A stretch of DNA of 45,998 bases from Micromonospora sp. KC213 (GTDB lineage: Bacteria > Actinomycetota > Actinomycetes > Mycobacteriales > Micromonosporaceae): contig NZ_SMKF01000025.1 in NCBI RefSeq assembly GCF_004348325.1, positions 1 through 45,998 of the forward strand, written 5' to 3'. The notes beneath the pieces are model-generated. The model did not search any database and had not been told where the DNA came from. It worked only from the letters and a program-made list of their open reading frames with translations. The translations under genes and the position numbers were made by a program. Positions within the stretch are counted from its first letter, which is position 1, and each line of letters opens with the position of its first letter. Below, piece after piece: positions 19,616 to 28,897 of the stretch.

Positions 19616-19912
19616 ATGGCCACCGACTACGACGCCCCGCGTCGCGACGAGGTCGACCTCGGCGAGGACAGCCTGGAAGAGCTCAAGGCCCGGCGGGTCG
19701 ACTCACAGTCGGGTGCCGTGGACGTCGACGAGGCCGAGGTGGCCGAGAGCTTCGAGCTGCCCGGCGCTGACCTGGCCGACGAGGAGCTGACCGTCAAGGT
19801 CCTTCCGATGCAGCAGGACGAGTTCCGGTGCGGCCGCTGCTTCCTGGTCCACCACCGCAGCCAACTCGCCGTCGAGCGCAACGGCGAACTGATCTGCCGC
19901 GAGTGCGTCTGA
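19616..19912 (+). CDS. DUF4193 protein
   Basis: A 98-residue acidic protein of the actinobacterial DUF4193 family. The start MATDYDAPRRDEVDLGEDSL and the C-terminal Cys-x2-Cys pairs (CGRC and CREC, about 20 residues apart) are characteristic, so a zinc ribbon is likely. The function is unknown; a regulatory role near the transcription machinery is possible. ATG 19616 has GGGAGAG upstream. Its M. tuberculosis counterpart by position is Rv2699c. It is followed by a hairpin and transcribed alone. Confidence 0.9.
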   Translation: MATDYDAPRRDEVDLGEDSLEELKARRVDSQSGAVDVDEAEVAESFELPGADLADEELTVKVLPMQQDEFRCGRCFLVHHRSQLAVERNGELICRECV

Positions 19913-19923
19913 CCCTGATCCGG

Positions 19924-19952
19924 GCGGCGGCCTCCTCACCGGGGGCCGCCGC
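19924..19952 (+). terminator. hairpin terminator after DUF4193 gene
   Basis: A 9-bp GC stem (GCGGCGGCC/GGCCGCCGC) with an 11-nt loop, 11 bp after the stop; no U-tract. Confidence 0.55.
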
Positions 19953-20042
19953 TGCCCGAGCTGCCGTGCGCGCGTGGCGGGAAGCTGCTTGACTCGTTGA
20001 CGGGCGGTCGGCACGCCGACGCAACCTCGGGAGGTCGGGCGG

Positions 20043-20966
20043 ATGAGTGGACGGACGGGCCGGTTCGGGGCGGACGGTCCTCGAGACGACACGCAGCCGG
20101 ACGGCACGGCCGGCGAGGCGCCGGCCAGCCGGTCGGCCGTGGGGCCCGACGAGGGGGCGACGGCGGTCGGCGCCGACCGGCCCGGCGAAGGGACCACAAC
20201 GGGCCGGACCGACCGCGTCGACGACGAGCTGGGCGCGACCGTCGCGGCGCTGACCGCCGACGACATCGAGCCGGCACGTCGGCGGCAACTGCTCACCCGG
20301 CTGGTGGGCCAGGCCCGCTCACGCGGGCTGGGCGACCTGTTCAAGCCCAGGGCCGCGCTGCGCTGGATGAGCGACACGATCGCCGACATCGCGCCACACG
20401 TGCCGATCCGCGACCTGGCCACCCTGCGCCGGCACTTTCCCGGCCTGGACGACGAGGCGCTGGCCGAGCGGCTGGTCCGTAACGCGAGCCGGGCCACCGC
20501 CGGGGTGGGCGCGGCCGGAGGTGGGGTGGCCGCGGTGGAGTGGGCCGTCACCCCCGCGCTGCTCTCCGCGCCGGTGCTGCTGGCCGCCGAGACCGTCGCC
20601 GTGGTGGCGGTCGAGCTGAAGCTGATCGGTGAGCTGCACGAGGTGTACGGCCTGCCGCTGCCCACCGGCGGCACCCAGCGGACGGTGGCGCTGGTGCAGT
20701 CCTGGGCGAGCCAGCGGGGCATCAACCCGATGCTGCCCGGGGTGGGTGTCGGCGCGGTGCTGGGCACCGCGGCCCGCAAGGAACTGCGGGACACCCTGCT
20801 GCGGCGCTTCGGCCGCAACCTCACCACCCTCGGCCCGTTCCTCACCGGCGCGGCGGTCGCCAGCTACCTCAACCGCCGGGCCACCCGCGCCCTGGCCGAC
20901 CAGCTCCGAGCAGACCTGCGGCGGCAGCGTACGGCGCTGGGCGGCGGGCGACCCGCCCTGCCCTGA
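20043..20966 (+). CDS. uncharacterised membrane-associated protein
   Basis: I do not recognise this 307-residue protein. The first 65 residues are Gly/Asp/Thr-rich and probably disordered. The rest is alpha-helical with two hydrophobic segments: about 155-195 (GVGAAGGGVAAVEWAV then APVLLAAETVAVVAVELKLI) and about 235-260. The ELKLIGELHEVYGLPLP patch and the final RRATRALADQLRADLR helix resemble EcsC-like proteins only loosely. ATG 20043 has GGGAGG upstream. It converges on the DUF3093 gene with a 3-bp gap, so transcripts of the two may overlap. It is not part of the M. tuberculosis order that I recall here. Confidence 0.75.
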   Translation: MSGRTGRFGADGPRDDTQPDGTAGEAPASRSAVGPDEGATAVGADRPGEGTTTGRTDRVDDELGATVAALTADDIEPARRRQLLTRLVGQARSRGLGDLFKPRAALRWMSDTIADIAPHVPIRDLATLRRHFPGLDDEALAERLVRNASRATAGVGAAGGGVAAVEWAVTPALLSAPVLLAAETVAVVAVELKLIGELHEVYGLPLPTGGTQRTVALVQSWASQRGINPMLPGVGVGAVLGTAARKELRDTLLRRFGRNLTTLGPFLTGAAVASYLNRRATRALADQLRADLRRQRTALGGGRPALP

Positions 20967-20969
20967 GAA

Positions 20970-21470
20970 TCAGCCGGCGTCCCGGGCGGCCAGGATCGCC
21001 CCGGCCAGCTCGGCCGGACGCCGGCTGCTCACCACCCAGAACGGCGTCGGATCGGCCGGGTCCTCCAGGACCACCTGCACCGCGCCGGCCACCCAGGGAC
21101 GCTGCACCACGAACGCGAGCGGATCGGCGCCGACGCCGAGCACCTCCCGCCGCCCCGCCGCGTCCAGCGGAACCGCGTCGGCCACGTACCGCACCGGCAG
21201 GTGGGCGTCGTCGACCCAGAGCTGCCCGTCGCGCACCTCCACCCGGACCCGGCCCCACCACCACAGCGCCGCCGCGGTGGCCGGCGGCAGCACCACGAAC
21301 GGCAGCCACGACCGGACCCCGGAGGCACCCATCCACACCTCGAACGCGAGCAGCGTGGCCAACGCCAGACCGGCCAGCCAGAACCACCAGGGCAGCCGGA
21401 GCCGTTCGGAGTACCGCCCGGCCGCCGCGGTGCGCGGCGCCGACGACGACGCAGAAGACGACAGGCTCAC
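20970..21470 (-). CDS. DUF3093 membrane protein
   Basis: A 166-residue protein. [17 protein letters not shown] is the DUF3093 signature; two transmembrane helices (about 27-47 and 54-72) precede a small soluble domain containing [22 protein letters not shown], split by short turns. The function is unknown. GTG 21470 overlaps the only AGGA, so a ribosome site is absent; a TACCCT hexamer lies 7 nt upstream, which favours a leaderless mRNA. It is divergent from dut, as in M. tuberculosis Rv2698/dut from memory. Confidence 0.85.
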   Translation of the reverse strand: MSLSSSASSSAPRTAAAGRYSERLRLPWWFWLAGLALATLLAFEVWMGASGVRSWLPFVVLPPATAAALWWWGRVRVEVRDGQLWVDDAHLPVRYVADAVPLDAAGRREVLGVGADPLAFVVQRPWVAGAVQVVLEDPADPTPFWVVSSRRPAELAGAILAARDAG

Positions 21471-21477
21471 TCCTGCC

Positions 21478-21483
21478 AGGGTA
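21478..21483 (-). promoter_or_regulatory. -10 element, possible leaderless start of DUF3093 gene
   Basis: TACCCT on the minus strand, 7 nt before GTG 21470, inside the 84-bp divergent region shared with dut. That region also holds an inverted pair TCCTGCC/GGCAGGA. Confidence 0.45.
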
Positions 21484-21554
21484 CGGCGCGCGACCCGCCG
21501 CGCACCGGGCAGGATGGCAGGGTCACTCCGCGAATCGGACGGAAGAGGGAGACC

Positions 21555-22088
21555 GTGACCCACGTCGTACCCGTGCCCGTGCGTCAGCTCGATCCGCAGC
21601 TGCCGTTGCCCGCGTACGCCCACCCCGGCGACGCCGGTGCCGACCTGGTGGCCGCCGCGGACGTCGAGCTTCCTCCCGGCGGCCGGGCCCTGGTCCCCAC
21701 CGGGGTGGCGCTGGCGCTGCCCGAGGGGTACGTGGGCCTGGTCCATCCCCGCTCGGGGCTGGCGGCCAGACTCGGTGTGACGGTGCTCAACGCGCCCGGT
21801 ACGGTCGACGCCGGCTACCGGGGTGAGATCCTCGTGAACCTGATCAACCATGATCGGGACACACCGGCGAAGATCTCCCGTGGCGATCGCATCGCACAGC
21901 TCGTTGTGCAGCGGGTGGAGCGGGTCGATTTCCGGCCGGTGGCCGAGCTGCCCGGGTCCCGTCGCGGGACCGGCGGACACGGTTCGACCGGGGGACACGC
22001 CGGGCTGACGCAGTCCGTCGGCGACCCGACCGCGCGGTCGCAGCTCGCCGACCGGGCAGGCGGACAGACGGAAGAGGTGGCAGGGTGA
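21555..22088 (+). CDS. dut: dUTP diphosphatase
   Basis: The 177-residue trimeric dUTPase hydrolyses dUTP to dUMP + PPi, supplying dTMP synthesis and keeping uracil out of DNA. All five motifs are present: AGADL (27-31), PRSGLA (65-70), [10 protein letters not shown] (82-91, with the catalytic Asp), RGDRIAQ (109-115) and the P-loop-like GHGSTGG (141-147). The C-terminus is about 25 residues longer than usual (after GHAGL). GTG 21555 has AGAGGGAG upstream. It is the first gene of a probable dut-DUF3710 unit. Confidence 0.96.
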   Translation: MTHVVPVPVRQLDPQLPLPAYAHPGDAGADLVAAADVELPPGGRALVPTGVALALPEGYVGLVHPRSGLAARLGVTVLNAPGTVDAGYRGEILVNLINHDRDTPAKISRGDRIAQLVVQRVERVDFRPVAELPGSRRGTGGHGSTGGHAGLTQSVGDPTARSQLADRAGGQTEEVAG

Positions 22089-22113
22089 GTGCGAACAGCG
22101 GAGGGTGGGCGAA

Positions 22114-22785
22114 GTGATCTTCAGCCGCAAGCGGGCCGGTGACGGGCGGCGTGCCCGTGCCGAGCGGGCCGCCGAGGTCCCCGACTCGTACGACGCCGAG
22201 GGGGCGAGCGCCCCGTCGCGCGGTCCCTACGACATCTCCGAGGCGCCGGACGGCGTGCAGCGGCTCGACCTGGGTAGCTTGCACGTCCCGGCGGTGCCGG
22301 GGGTCGAGGTCCGGGTCCAGGCCGACCCGCAGGGGGTGATCCAGCAGGTCGTACTGGTGCACGAGGAGAACGCGCTCCAGCTCGGGGTCTTCGCCGCGCC
22401 GAAGTCCGAGGGCATCTGGGACGAGGTGCGCGAGGAGATCCGCCGGTCCCTGTTCGCCGACGGCGCCGCCGCCCAGGAGGTGCAGGGCGAGTACGGCACC
22501 GAGCTGCATGCCCGGGTGCGGACCCCCGACGGCCTGACCGACCTGCGCTTCGTCGGTGTGGACGGCCCCCGCTGGATGGTCCGGGGCGTCTACCAGGGTG
22601 CCGCTGCCACCGACCCGGCCGCCGCCGGGCCGCTCGCGGCGTGCCTGGAGGGCCTCGTGGTCGACCGCGGCCAGGAGGCGAAGCCGGTCCGGGAGCCGCT
22701 GCCGTTGCGGCTGCCCCGCGAGGTCGCCGACCAGGCGGACACCGCCGAGAACGATGCCGTGCCGCCCGCCCCACGGCAGGCCTGA
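22114..22785 (+). CDS. DUF3710 protein
   Basis: A 223-residue protein of the actinobacterial DUF3710 family: an N-terminal basic segment IFSRKRAGDGRRAR, then YDISEAPDGVQRLDLGSLHV and GRWMVRG-like core strands (PRWMVRGVYQG). The function is unknown; it lies 25 bp after dut and is probably cotranscribed. GTG 22114 is preferred because GGAGGG lies 8 nt upstream; another in-frame GTG at 22105 would add three residues. It corresponds to Rv2696c by position. Confidence 0.87.
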   Translation: MIFSRKRAGDGRRARAERAAEVPDSYDAEGASAPSRGPYDISEAPDGVQRLDLGSLHVPAVPGVEVRVQADPQGVIQQVVLVHEENALQLGVFAAPKSEGIWDEVREEIRRSLFADGAAAQEVQGEYGTELHARVRTPDGLTDLRFVGVDGPRWMVRGVYQGAAATDPAAAGPLAACLEGLVVDRGQEAKPVREPLPLRLPREVADQADTAENDAVPPAPRQA

Positions 22786-22954
22786 CCGGCGGCACACCCA
22801 TTGTCGTCGGGCCCGGCGTCGTCCACCGACGGCGTCGCGCCCGACGCCGTCCGGCGGGAGAGGACGGGCCGGCTCCGGCGAAGCGGGCTACGCTGTCGGG
22901 ACGGGGCCGGCGCCAGGATCGTCCGGCCAGCGTGGAGAGGGTGGCGCGGAGGTC

Positions 22955-23335
22955 ATGTCGACCGACGAGAGCCGGGGGTCGCTGCGGCGGATCCTGCGAC
23001 GGTTCACCGCGAGCGAGGCCGAGATCGAGGCGCAGGAGCTCCAGCGCGAGAGCGCCGAGTCCGGTGGCACACCGGCGCGGCAGTGCTGCCGGGGCGAGGT
23101 GGTGTCGGTGAGTGGGCGGCTGCGTACCGTGGTCTACACCCCCCGGACGAACCTACCGACGCTGGAGGCGGACCTGTACGACGGCAGCGACGTGGTGACA
23201 CTGGTCTGGCTGGGCCGGCGGCACATCGCCGGCATCGAGCCGGGGCGGCACGTGACCGCCCGGGGCCGGGTCGCCGTCCGCGACGAGCGCAAGGTCATCT
23301 ACAACCCGTACTACGAGCTGGAGCCGCCGAAGTGA
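22955..23335 (+). CDS. OB-fold nucleic-acid-binding protein
   Basis: A 126-residue protein. After a helical start (SLRRILRRFTASEAEIEAQE) the segment from about 50 is an OB-fold: GEVVSVSGRLRTVVYTP, then LEADLYDGSDVVTLVWLGRR and HVTARGRVAVRDERKVIYNP, the tRNA-anticodon-type layout of RecG or exonuclease VII N-termini. The partner nucleic acid is unknown. ATG 22955 has GGAGG unusually close (2-3 nt). Its stop overlaps the next start by 4 bp (GTGA). It matches Rv2694c by position. Confidence 0.87.
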   Translation: MSTDESRGSLRRILRRFTASEAEIEAQELQRESAESGGTPARQCCRGEVVSVSGRLRTVVYTPRTNLPTLEADLYDGSDVVTLVWLGRRHIAGIEPGRHVTARGRVAVRDERKVIYNPYYELEPPK

Positions 23336-24015
23336 CGACCGGACACCCCTCGGCCGCCGAGCCGGGTACCGCCGCCGCGGACGACGAGAAGCTGCCCAGC
23401 ATCGCCGAACAGATGGCCGACCAGCTCGGCGGCTGGCGGGGGCTGGTCGAGTCCAGCGTCCCGGTGGTCGTCTTCGTGGTGGCGAACATCATCGGCGAGC
23501 TGCGCCCCGCCGTGATCGCCTCGGTGGCTGTCGCGATGCTGATCGCGGTGGTCCGGCTGGCTCAGCGGCGCCCGATCCGGCACGCCGTCAACGGGTTGTT
23601 CGGCGTCGCCATCGGCGCGGCCATCGCCTGGCGGACCGGCGACGAGCGGGACTTCTACCTCCCCGGCATCCTCTACGGCATCGCCTACGGGGTGGCGCTG
23701 CTGGTCTCGGCGGCGATCCGGCAGCCGATCGTCGGCTGGATCTGGTCGGTGCTGGTTGCCAAGGGGCGCTCCGAGTGGCGTGACGACCCGCGCCTGGTGC
23801 GTACCTTCACCGGGCTCACCGTGCTCTGGGGCGTGGTGTGGCTGGCGAAGGTGGGCGTGCAGGCCGGGCTCTACCTGGCCCACCAGGACACCGCGCTGGG
23901 GGTGGCCCGGCTGGTGCTGGGGTACCCGCCGTACGCGCTGCTGCTGCTGATCACCGTCTGGGTGGTCCGCCGGGAGACCCGGCGGACCGCGGCACAGCCG
24001 GTTCCCGGCGCCTGA
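23332..24015 (+). CDS. DUF3159 membrane protein
   Basis: A 227-residue protein with about six transmembrane helices from residue 40 on. The preceding IAEQMADQLGGWRGLVESSVP segment is typical of DUF3159. Each pair of helices is linked by short loops (RRPIRHAVNG and KGRSEWRDDPR). No transport or enzyme motif is recognisable. The GTG at 23332 overlaps the stop of the OB-fold gene by 4 bp, so the two are translationally coupled. It is convergent with ceoC 15 bp away, without a clear terminator. Confidence 0.87.
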   Translation: MTTGHPSAAEPGTAAADDEKLPSIAEQMADQLGGWRGLVESSVPVVVFVVANIIGELRPAVIASVAVAMLIAVVRLAQRRPIRHAVNGLFGVAIGAAIAWRTGDERDFYLPGILYGIAYGVALLVSAAIRQPIVGWIWSVLVAKGRSEWRDDPRLVRTFTGLTVLWGVVWLAKVGVQAGLYLAHQDTALGVARLVLGYPPYALLLLITVWVVRRETRRTAAQPVPGA

Positions 24016-24029
24016 CCACCCGCGGCGGC

Positions 24030-24719
24030 TCAGCCGTTGGCGCGGGTCCGCTCCACGCTGTCCGGCCCGAGAATGACGGCGCGGACGTCGTCCTCGACGT
24101 CGGCGGTGCAGACGAAAACCAACTCGTCGCCGGCCTCGATCGGGTCGTCGGGGCTCGGCACCAGCACCCGCTTGCCGCGGACGATGGCCACCAGGGCGGC
24201 GTCGCGGGGAATCGGCACCGCGTGGATCGGCTGGCCGACGTAGGGTGCGGTCGGCGGCAGCGTGATCTCGACCAGATTCGCCTCGCCCTGTCGGAAGGTC
24301 ATCAACCGGACCAGGTCGCCGACGGTTACCGCCTCCTCGACCAGGGCGGCCATCACCCGTGGCTTGCTGACCGCCACGTCGACGCCCCACTGCTCGGTGA
24401 AGAGCCACTCGTTCTCGGCCCGGTTCACCCGGGCGACCACCCGGGGCACCGCGAACTCGGTCTTGGCCAGCAGCGAGACCACCAGGTTGACCTTGTCGTC
24501 GCCGGTCGCCGCCACCACCACGTCGCAGCCGGCGATGTTGGCCTCCTCCAGGCTGGTCAGCTCGCAGGCGTCGGCCAGCACCCAGTCCGCGGCCGGCACC
24601 CGGTCCGGGCGCAGCATCCGGGGCTGGCGCTCGATCAACATCACCTGATGGCCGTTCTCGATCAGCTCTTGGGCGATCGAGCGGCCCACGTTCCCGGCGC
24701 CGGCGATGGCGATGCGCAT
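24030..24719 (-). CDS. ceoC: TrkA-type K+ channel/transporter regulatory subunit (CeoC-like)
   Basis: The 229-residue cytoplasmic RCK protein has an N-terminal Rossmann domain with GAGNVG (NAD(H)/nucleotide binding), the acidic end of beta-2 in LIER and a conserved ATGDDKVN, then an RCK_C domain from about 145 (ANLVEITLPPTAPYVGQPI). Such proteins gate Trk-type K+ uptake in response to NAD(H) or ATP. It follows ceoB by 3 bp on the same strand, as in M. tuberculosis ceoBC (order from memory). No TrkH/G membrane subunit lies in the window. Confidence 0.9.
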   Translation of the reverse strand: MRIAIAGAGNVGRSIAQELIENGHQVMLIERQPRMLRPDRVPAADWVLADACELTSLEEANIAGCDVVVAATGDDKVNLVVSLLAKTEFAVPRVVARVNRAENEWLFTEQWGVDVAVSKPRVMAALVEEAVTVGDLVRLMTFRQGEANLVEITLPPTAPYVGQPIHAVPIPRDAALVAIVRGKRVLVPSPDDPIEAGDELVFVCTADVEDDVRAVILGPDSVERTRANG

Positions 24720-24722
24720 GGC

Positions 24723-25388
24723 TCAGTGCCCTCCTTCGGGCGGTGCCGCGGCCACCGCGGTGACCGAGGCGGCGATGTCGTCGGTGACCAGCACGTGGAG
24801 CTGGTCACCCTCCTGCACGACGGTGGAGGCCGTGGGGAGCGTGCCGATGCCGAACCGGGTGAGATAGGCCACCCGGGCCCCGGTCGCCTCCTCCAGCTGG
24901 TGCAGTGGCCGGCCCACCCAGTCCCGGTGTACCGCAACCTCCATGATCGAGACGGTGCTGGTCGGGTCGCGGAAGATCTCCACATTCCCCTCCGGCACCA
25001 GTTGCCGCAGTATCCGGTCGGCCGTCCAGCGGACGGTCGCCACGGTCGGGATGCCCAACCGCTCGTACACCTGGGCCCGGCGCTGGTCGTAGATGCGCGC
25101 CGCGACCCGGGAGACGCCGAACGTCTCGCGAGCCAGCCGGGCCGAGATGATGTTGGAGTTGTCGCCGCTGGAGACCGCGGCGAAGGCGTCGGCCCGCTCG
25201 ATGCCGGCCTGGCGCAGCACGTCGCCGTCGAAGCCGGCCCCGGTGACCGTGACGCCGGCGAAGTCGGGGCCGAGCCGGCGGAAGGCGTCGGCGTCGTGGT
25301 CGATCACCGCCACCGAATGGCCCCGGGACTCCAGGCTGTGGGCGAGGGTCGACCCGACCCGGCCACAGCCCATGATCACGACATGCAC
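24723..25388 (-). CDS. ceoB: TrkA-type K+ channel/transporter regulatory subunit (CeoB-like)
   Basis: A 221-residue RCK protein parallel to its neighbour: Rossmann start VVIMGCGRVGSTLAHSL (GxGxxG), acidic VIDHD, then VSSGDNSN and VAARIYDQRRAQVYERLGI, then an RCK_C domain with VGRPLHQLEE. The two subunits probably form the hetero-oligomeric ring that controls K+ uptake. GTG 25388 has GGGAGGG upstream, and this is the first gene of the two-gene operon. It diverges from the APC permease gene. Confidence 0.9.
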   Translation of the reverse strand: MHVVIMGCGRVGSTLAHSLESRGHSVAVIDHDADAFRRLGPDFAGVTVTGAGFDGDVLRQAGIERADAFAAVSSGDNSNIISARLARETFGVSRVAARIYDQRRAQVYERLGIPTVATVRWTADRILRQLVPEGNVEIFRDPTSTVSIMEVAVHRDWVGRPLHQLEEATGARVAYLTRFGIGTLPTASTVVQEGDQLHVLVTDDIAASVTAVAAAPPEGGH

Positions 25389-25537
25389 GGTGTCCCTCCC
25401 AAGGTGCGTCCCCGTCGACGGCGCAGACGTCGACAACCGAGCCTGCCACGTCCCGCGCGACGGCGGGGGACCGAACGGTACCGCGTCGGCCTGCGGCATC
25501 TGCTCAGGCACCCCTGAGGGCCAGCACGGGGTGGCCG

Positions 25538-25543
25538 TACCCT
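25538..25543 (+). promoter_or_regulatory. -10 element, possible leaderless start of APC permease
   Basis: TACCCT, 8 nt before GTG 25552, with no Shine-Dalgarno in between and no obvious -35. Confidence 0.4.
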
Positions 25544-25551
25544 TAGCGCTT

Positions 25552-27594
25552 GTGGCCAGTCCCACCTCGCTGCTGAAGCGGCTGCTCGTCGGTCGACCGT
25601 TCCGGTCCGACCGGCTCCAGCACACCCTCCTGCCGAAGCGCATCGCGTTGCCGGTCTTCGCTTCCGACGCCCTCTCCAGTGTCGCGTACGCCCCGGACGA
25701 GATCCTGCTGACGCTCTCCATCGCGGGCGCGTCGGCGTACTTCTTCTCGCCGTGGATCGCGCTGGCGGTCGTCGTGGTGATGCTGACCGTGGTGGCCAGC
25801 TACCGGCAGAACGTGCACGCGTACCCCTCGGGCGGCGGGGACTACGAGGTGGCCACGGTCAACCTCGGTCCCCGGGCCGGCCTGGCGGTGGCCAGCGCCC
25901 TGCTGGTCGACTACGTCCTCACGGTCGCGGTCTCGGTCTCCTCCGGAGTGGCCAACCTCGGTTCGGTGGTGCCCTTCGTCGCCACCCACAAGGTGCTCAT
26001 CGCGGTCAGCGCGGTGGTGCTGCTGACCGCGATGAACCTGCGGGGCCTGCGCGAGTCGGGTCGGGCCTTCGCCATCCCGACCTACGGCTTCGTCATCGTG
26101 ATGGTCGGCATGATCGCGACCGGGTTGATCCGCGTGCTCGTGCTCGGCGAGGACCTGCAAGCCCCCAGCGCCGGGTTGGAGATTCAGGCCGAGCACAGCG
26201 TGACCGGCTTCGCCCTGGTCTTCCTGCTGCTGCGCACCTTCTCCTCCGGCTGCGCCGCGCTCACCGGCGTGGAGGCCATCTCCAACGGCGTGCCGGCCTT
26301 CAAGGCCCCCAAGAGCCGCAACGCGGCGACCACGCTGCTGCTGCTCGGCACCATCTCGGTGACCCTGCTGGTCGGCATCATCTGGCTGTCCCGGCTGACC
26401 GGACTGCAGTTCGTCGAGGACCCGAACCTGCAGATCATCTCCGGCCCCGAGGGGTACGTGCAGAAGACCGTCACCGCCCAGCTCGGCGAGACCGTCTTCG
26501 GTGCCGGCTCGCTGCTGCTCTACGTGGTCGCCGCGATGACCGCCCTGATCCTCTTCCTCGCCGCGAACACCGCGTTCAACGGGTTCCCGGTGCTCGGCTC
26601 GATCCTGGCGCAGGACCGCTACCTGCCCCGCCAGCTGCACACCCGGGGCGACCGGCTGGCCTTCTCCAACGGCATCGTCTTCCTCGCCGTCTTCGCGATC
26701 GTGCTCATCGTCGGTTTCCAGGCCGAGGTCACCCGGCTCATCCAGCTCTACATCGTCGGGGTGTTCGTCTCCTTCACGCTCTCCCAGGCCGGGATGATCC
26801 GGCACTGGAATCGGCACCTGAGCCGTGAGCGGGACCCGGGGGCCCGCCGGCGGATGCTGCGCTCCCGGGCGATCAACACGTTCGGCATGGCGATGACCGG
26901 GACGGTGCTGGTCATCGTGCTGGCCACCAAGTTCCTGCTCGGCGCGTGGATCGCCATCGCCGCGATGGGGGTGATCTACGTGCTGATGCTCGCCATCCGC
27001 CGGCACTACGACCGGGTCGCCGAGGAACTGGAACCGACCGAGGTCCGGGGAGTGCTGCCCGCCCGCAACCACGCCATCGTGCTGGTGAGCAAGCTGCACC
27101 AGCCGACCCTGCGGGCCATCGCGTACGCCCGGGCCACCCGGCCGGACACCCTCACCGCGGTCACCGTCAACGTGGACGAGAAGGACACCCGCCAGCTCCA
27201 GCAGGAGTGGGAACGGCGGGAGTTGCCCGTCCCGCTCACCGTGATCGACTCCCCGTACCGGGAGATCACCCGGCCGGTGCTGAACTTCGTCGCCAACACC
27301 CGCCGGGAGTCGCCCCGCGACGTGGTCACGGTCTTCATCCCCGAGTACGTCGTCGGCCGCTGGTGGGAGAACCTGCTGCACAACCAGAGCGCGCTGCGCC
27401 TCAAGGGGCGGCTGCTCTTCGAGCCGGGCGTGATGGTGACCAGCGTGCCGTGGCAGCTCGCCTCCACCGCCAACAAGAACCTGGACCGCCTCGACGAGAA
27501 CCTGACCCGGACCCCGGCCCGGGGACCCCGGGTGGTGCCTCGTGGCGCGCTGCCGCCGGGCGACACCGGCCCGAGCGACGGGGACGGCCGGTGA
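25552..27594 (+). CDS. APC superfamily permease
   Basis: A 680-residue transporter. The start RPFRSDRLQHTLLPKRIALP and FASDALSSVAYAPDEIL are conserved in a high-GC Gram-positive APC subfamily. About 12 transmembrane helices (35-480) include GGGDYEVA and an EAISNGVPAFKAPKSRNAA loop. The last 200 residues are cytoplasmic and resemble a universal-stress-like domain (HAIVLVSKLHQPTLRAIAYA). The substrate, probably an amino acid or a cation, is not evident; adjacency to ceoBC is intriguing but also seen in relatives. GTG 25552 lacks a ribosome site. Its stop overlaps the next start by 4 bp. Confidence 0.88.
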   Translation: MASPTSLLKRLLVGRPFRSDRLQHTLLPKRIALPVFASDALSSVAYAPDEILLTLSIAGASAYFFSPWIALAVVVVMLTVVASYRQNVHAYPSGGGDYEVATVNLGPRAGLAVASALLVDYVLTVAVSVSSGVANLGSVVPFVATHKVLIAVSAVVLLTAMNLRGLRESGRAFAIPTYGFVIVMVGMIATGLIRVLVLGEDLQAPSAGLEIQAEHSVTGFALVFLLLRTFSSGCAALTGVEAISNGVPAFKAPKSRNAATTLLLLGTISVTLLVGIIWLSRLTGLQFVEDPNLQIISGPEGYVQKTVTAQLGETVFGAGSLLLYVVAAMTALILFLAANTAFNGFPVLGSILAQDRYLPRQLHTRGDRLAFSNGIVFLAVFAIVLIVGFQAEVTRLIQLYIVGVFVSFTLSQAGMIRHWNRHLSRERDPGARRRMLRSRAINTFGMAMTGTVLVIVLATKFLLGAWIAIAAMGVIYVLMLAIRRHYDRVAEELEPTEVRGVLPARNHAIVLVSKLHQPTLRAIAYARATRPDTLTAVTVNVDEKDTRQLQQEWERRELPVPLTVIDSPYREITRPVLNFVANTRRESPRDVVTVFIPEYVVGRWWENLLHNQSALRLKGRLLFEPGVMVTSVPWQLASTANKNLDRLDENLTRTPARGPRVVPRGALPPGDTGPSDGDGR

Positions 27595-28886
27595 CCACCC
27601 GACGCCCGGCGCCGACCGGGGCCGGGCGGCCCGGGCTGGAGGAGGCCGAACGCGTCGAGCTGACCGTGGACGCGGTCGCCCCGGGCGGGCACTGCGTGGC
27701 CCGGTTCGACGGGCAGGTCGTCTTCGTCCGGCACGCGCTGCCCGGCGAGCGGGTGGTCGCCGAGGTCACCGAACTGCACCGGGGGTTCGCCCGTGCCGAG
27801 GCCGTCGAGATCCTGGACGCCGCCCCCGACCGGGTCGAGCAGCCCTGCCCGTACGCGAAACCGGGCCGCTGCGGCGGCTGCGACCTGCAACACGTCACGC
27901 CCGCCGGCCAACTGCGCTGGAAGACCGAGGTGGTGCGCGAGCAGCTCACCCGCCTCGGTGGGCTCACCGGCGCGCAGGTCGACGCGCTCGGCGTCACCGT
28001 CGCGGCGCTGCCCGGCGGGCCGCTCGGCTGGCGCTCCCGGGTCCGGTACGCGGTCGACGCCGCCGGCCGGGCCGGACTGCTCAAGCACCGCTCGCACGAG
28101 GTGGTGCCGATCGACCGCTGCCTGATCGCCCACCCGGCGATCCAGGAGCTGCCGGTGCTCACCGGGTCCGGCGCGCGCTGGCCGGACGCGGAGGCGGTGG
28201 AGACGGTCGCCTCCACCGGCGGCGACGTCACCGTCGCCACCGTCACCGAGGGGGCCACCGCGGCGGTGCGCGGACCCGACCGGGTCCGCGAGCGCGCCGC
28301 CGGCCGGGAGTGGTCGCTGCCCGCGACGGCGTTCTGGCAGGTCCACCCGGCGGCGGCGGACACCCTCATCGACGCGGTGCTGGAGTTGACCGACCCGCAG
28401 CCGGGGGAGCGCGCCTGGGACCTCTACGGTGGCGCCGGGCTGTTCGCGGCGGCTCTGGCCGGTCGGGTCGGCGACGCCGGTCGGGTCGTCCTGGTCGAGG
28501 CGGCCGGGGACGGTGTCGCCGCGGCCCGGGAGAACCTGGGTGACCTGCCGCAGGTGGAGGTGGTGGCGGCTCGGGTGGAGACCGCGCTGGCCCGCCGCCG
28601 GATCACCGGCCCGGTCGACGTCGTGGTGCTCGACCCGCCGCGCTCCGGCGCGGGCGCGGCGGTGGTGCGCGCCCTGCTGGCCGCCGGGCCACGGGCGGTG
28701 GCGTACGTGGCCTGCGATCCGGCCGCCTTCGCGCGGGACGTGCGCACCGTCACGGCGGCCGGTTGGCGGCTCGCCGCCCTGCGCGGATACGACCTGTTCC
28801 CGATGACCCAGCACGTCGAGCTGGTCGGGCTGTTCCTGCCCGGTGATGATCCACCGTCGGGTCGCGGAGTGTCGCGTGGCCGATAG
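27591..28886 (+). CDS. TrmA/RumA-family RNA uridine C5-methyltransferase (TRAM domain)
   Basis: A 431-residue SAM enzyme that methylates C5 of uridine in tRNA or rRNA. A TRAM domain spans about 18-75. The Fe-S ligands are Cys86, Cys94, Cys97 (CGGC) and Cys177. The methyltransferase core has [21 protein letters not shown] and the catalytic Cys375 in [13 protein letters not shown]. The GTG start overlaps the permease stop by 4 bp (GTGA), so they are coupled. Whether it acts on tRNA U54 or 23S rRNA cannot be decided here; it corresponds to Rv2689c by position. Confidence 0.92.
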   Translation: MTTRRPAPTGAGRPGLEEAERVELTVDAVAPGGHCVARFDGQVVFVRHALPGERVVAEVTELHRGFARAEAVEILDAAPDRVEQPCPYAKPGRCGGCDLQHVTPAGQLRWKTEVVREQLTRLGGLTGAQVDALGVTVAALPGGPLGWRSRVRYAVDAAGRAGLLKHRSHEVVPIDRCLIAHPAIQELPVLTGSGARWPDAEAVETVASTGGDVTVATVTEGATAAVRGPDRVRERAAGREWSLPATAFWQVHPAAADTLIDAVLELTDPQPGERAWDLYGGAGLFAAALAGRVGDAGRVVLVEAAGDGVAAARENLGDLPQVEVVAARVETALARRRITGPVDVVVLDPPRSGAGAAVVRALLAAGPRAVAYVACDPAAFARDVRTVTAAGWRLAALRGYDLFPMTQHVELVGLFLPGDDPPSGRGVSRGR

Positions 28887-28889
28887 ACT
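28884..28889 (+). promoter_or_regulatory. -10 element, possible leaderless start of dxs
   Basis: TAGACT, 8 nt before the dxs ATG, with no ribosome-binding site in the spacer. The same hexamer precedes the gene at 32360. Confidence 0.45.
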
Positions 28890-28897
28890 CTCCGGTC

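Noticed and set aside
25543..27381. 612-codon minus-strand frame opposite the APC permease
   Set aside because: Composition (Asp/Gly/His/Arg-rich) is typical of an antisense shadow; no domain is recognisable.
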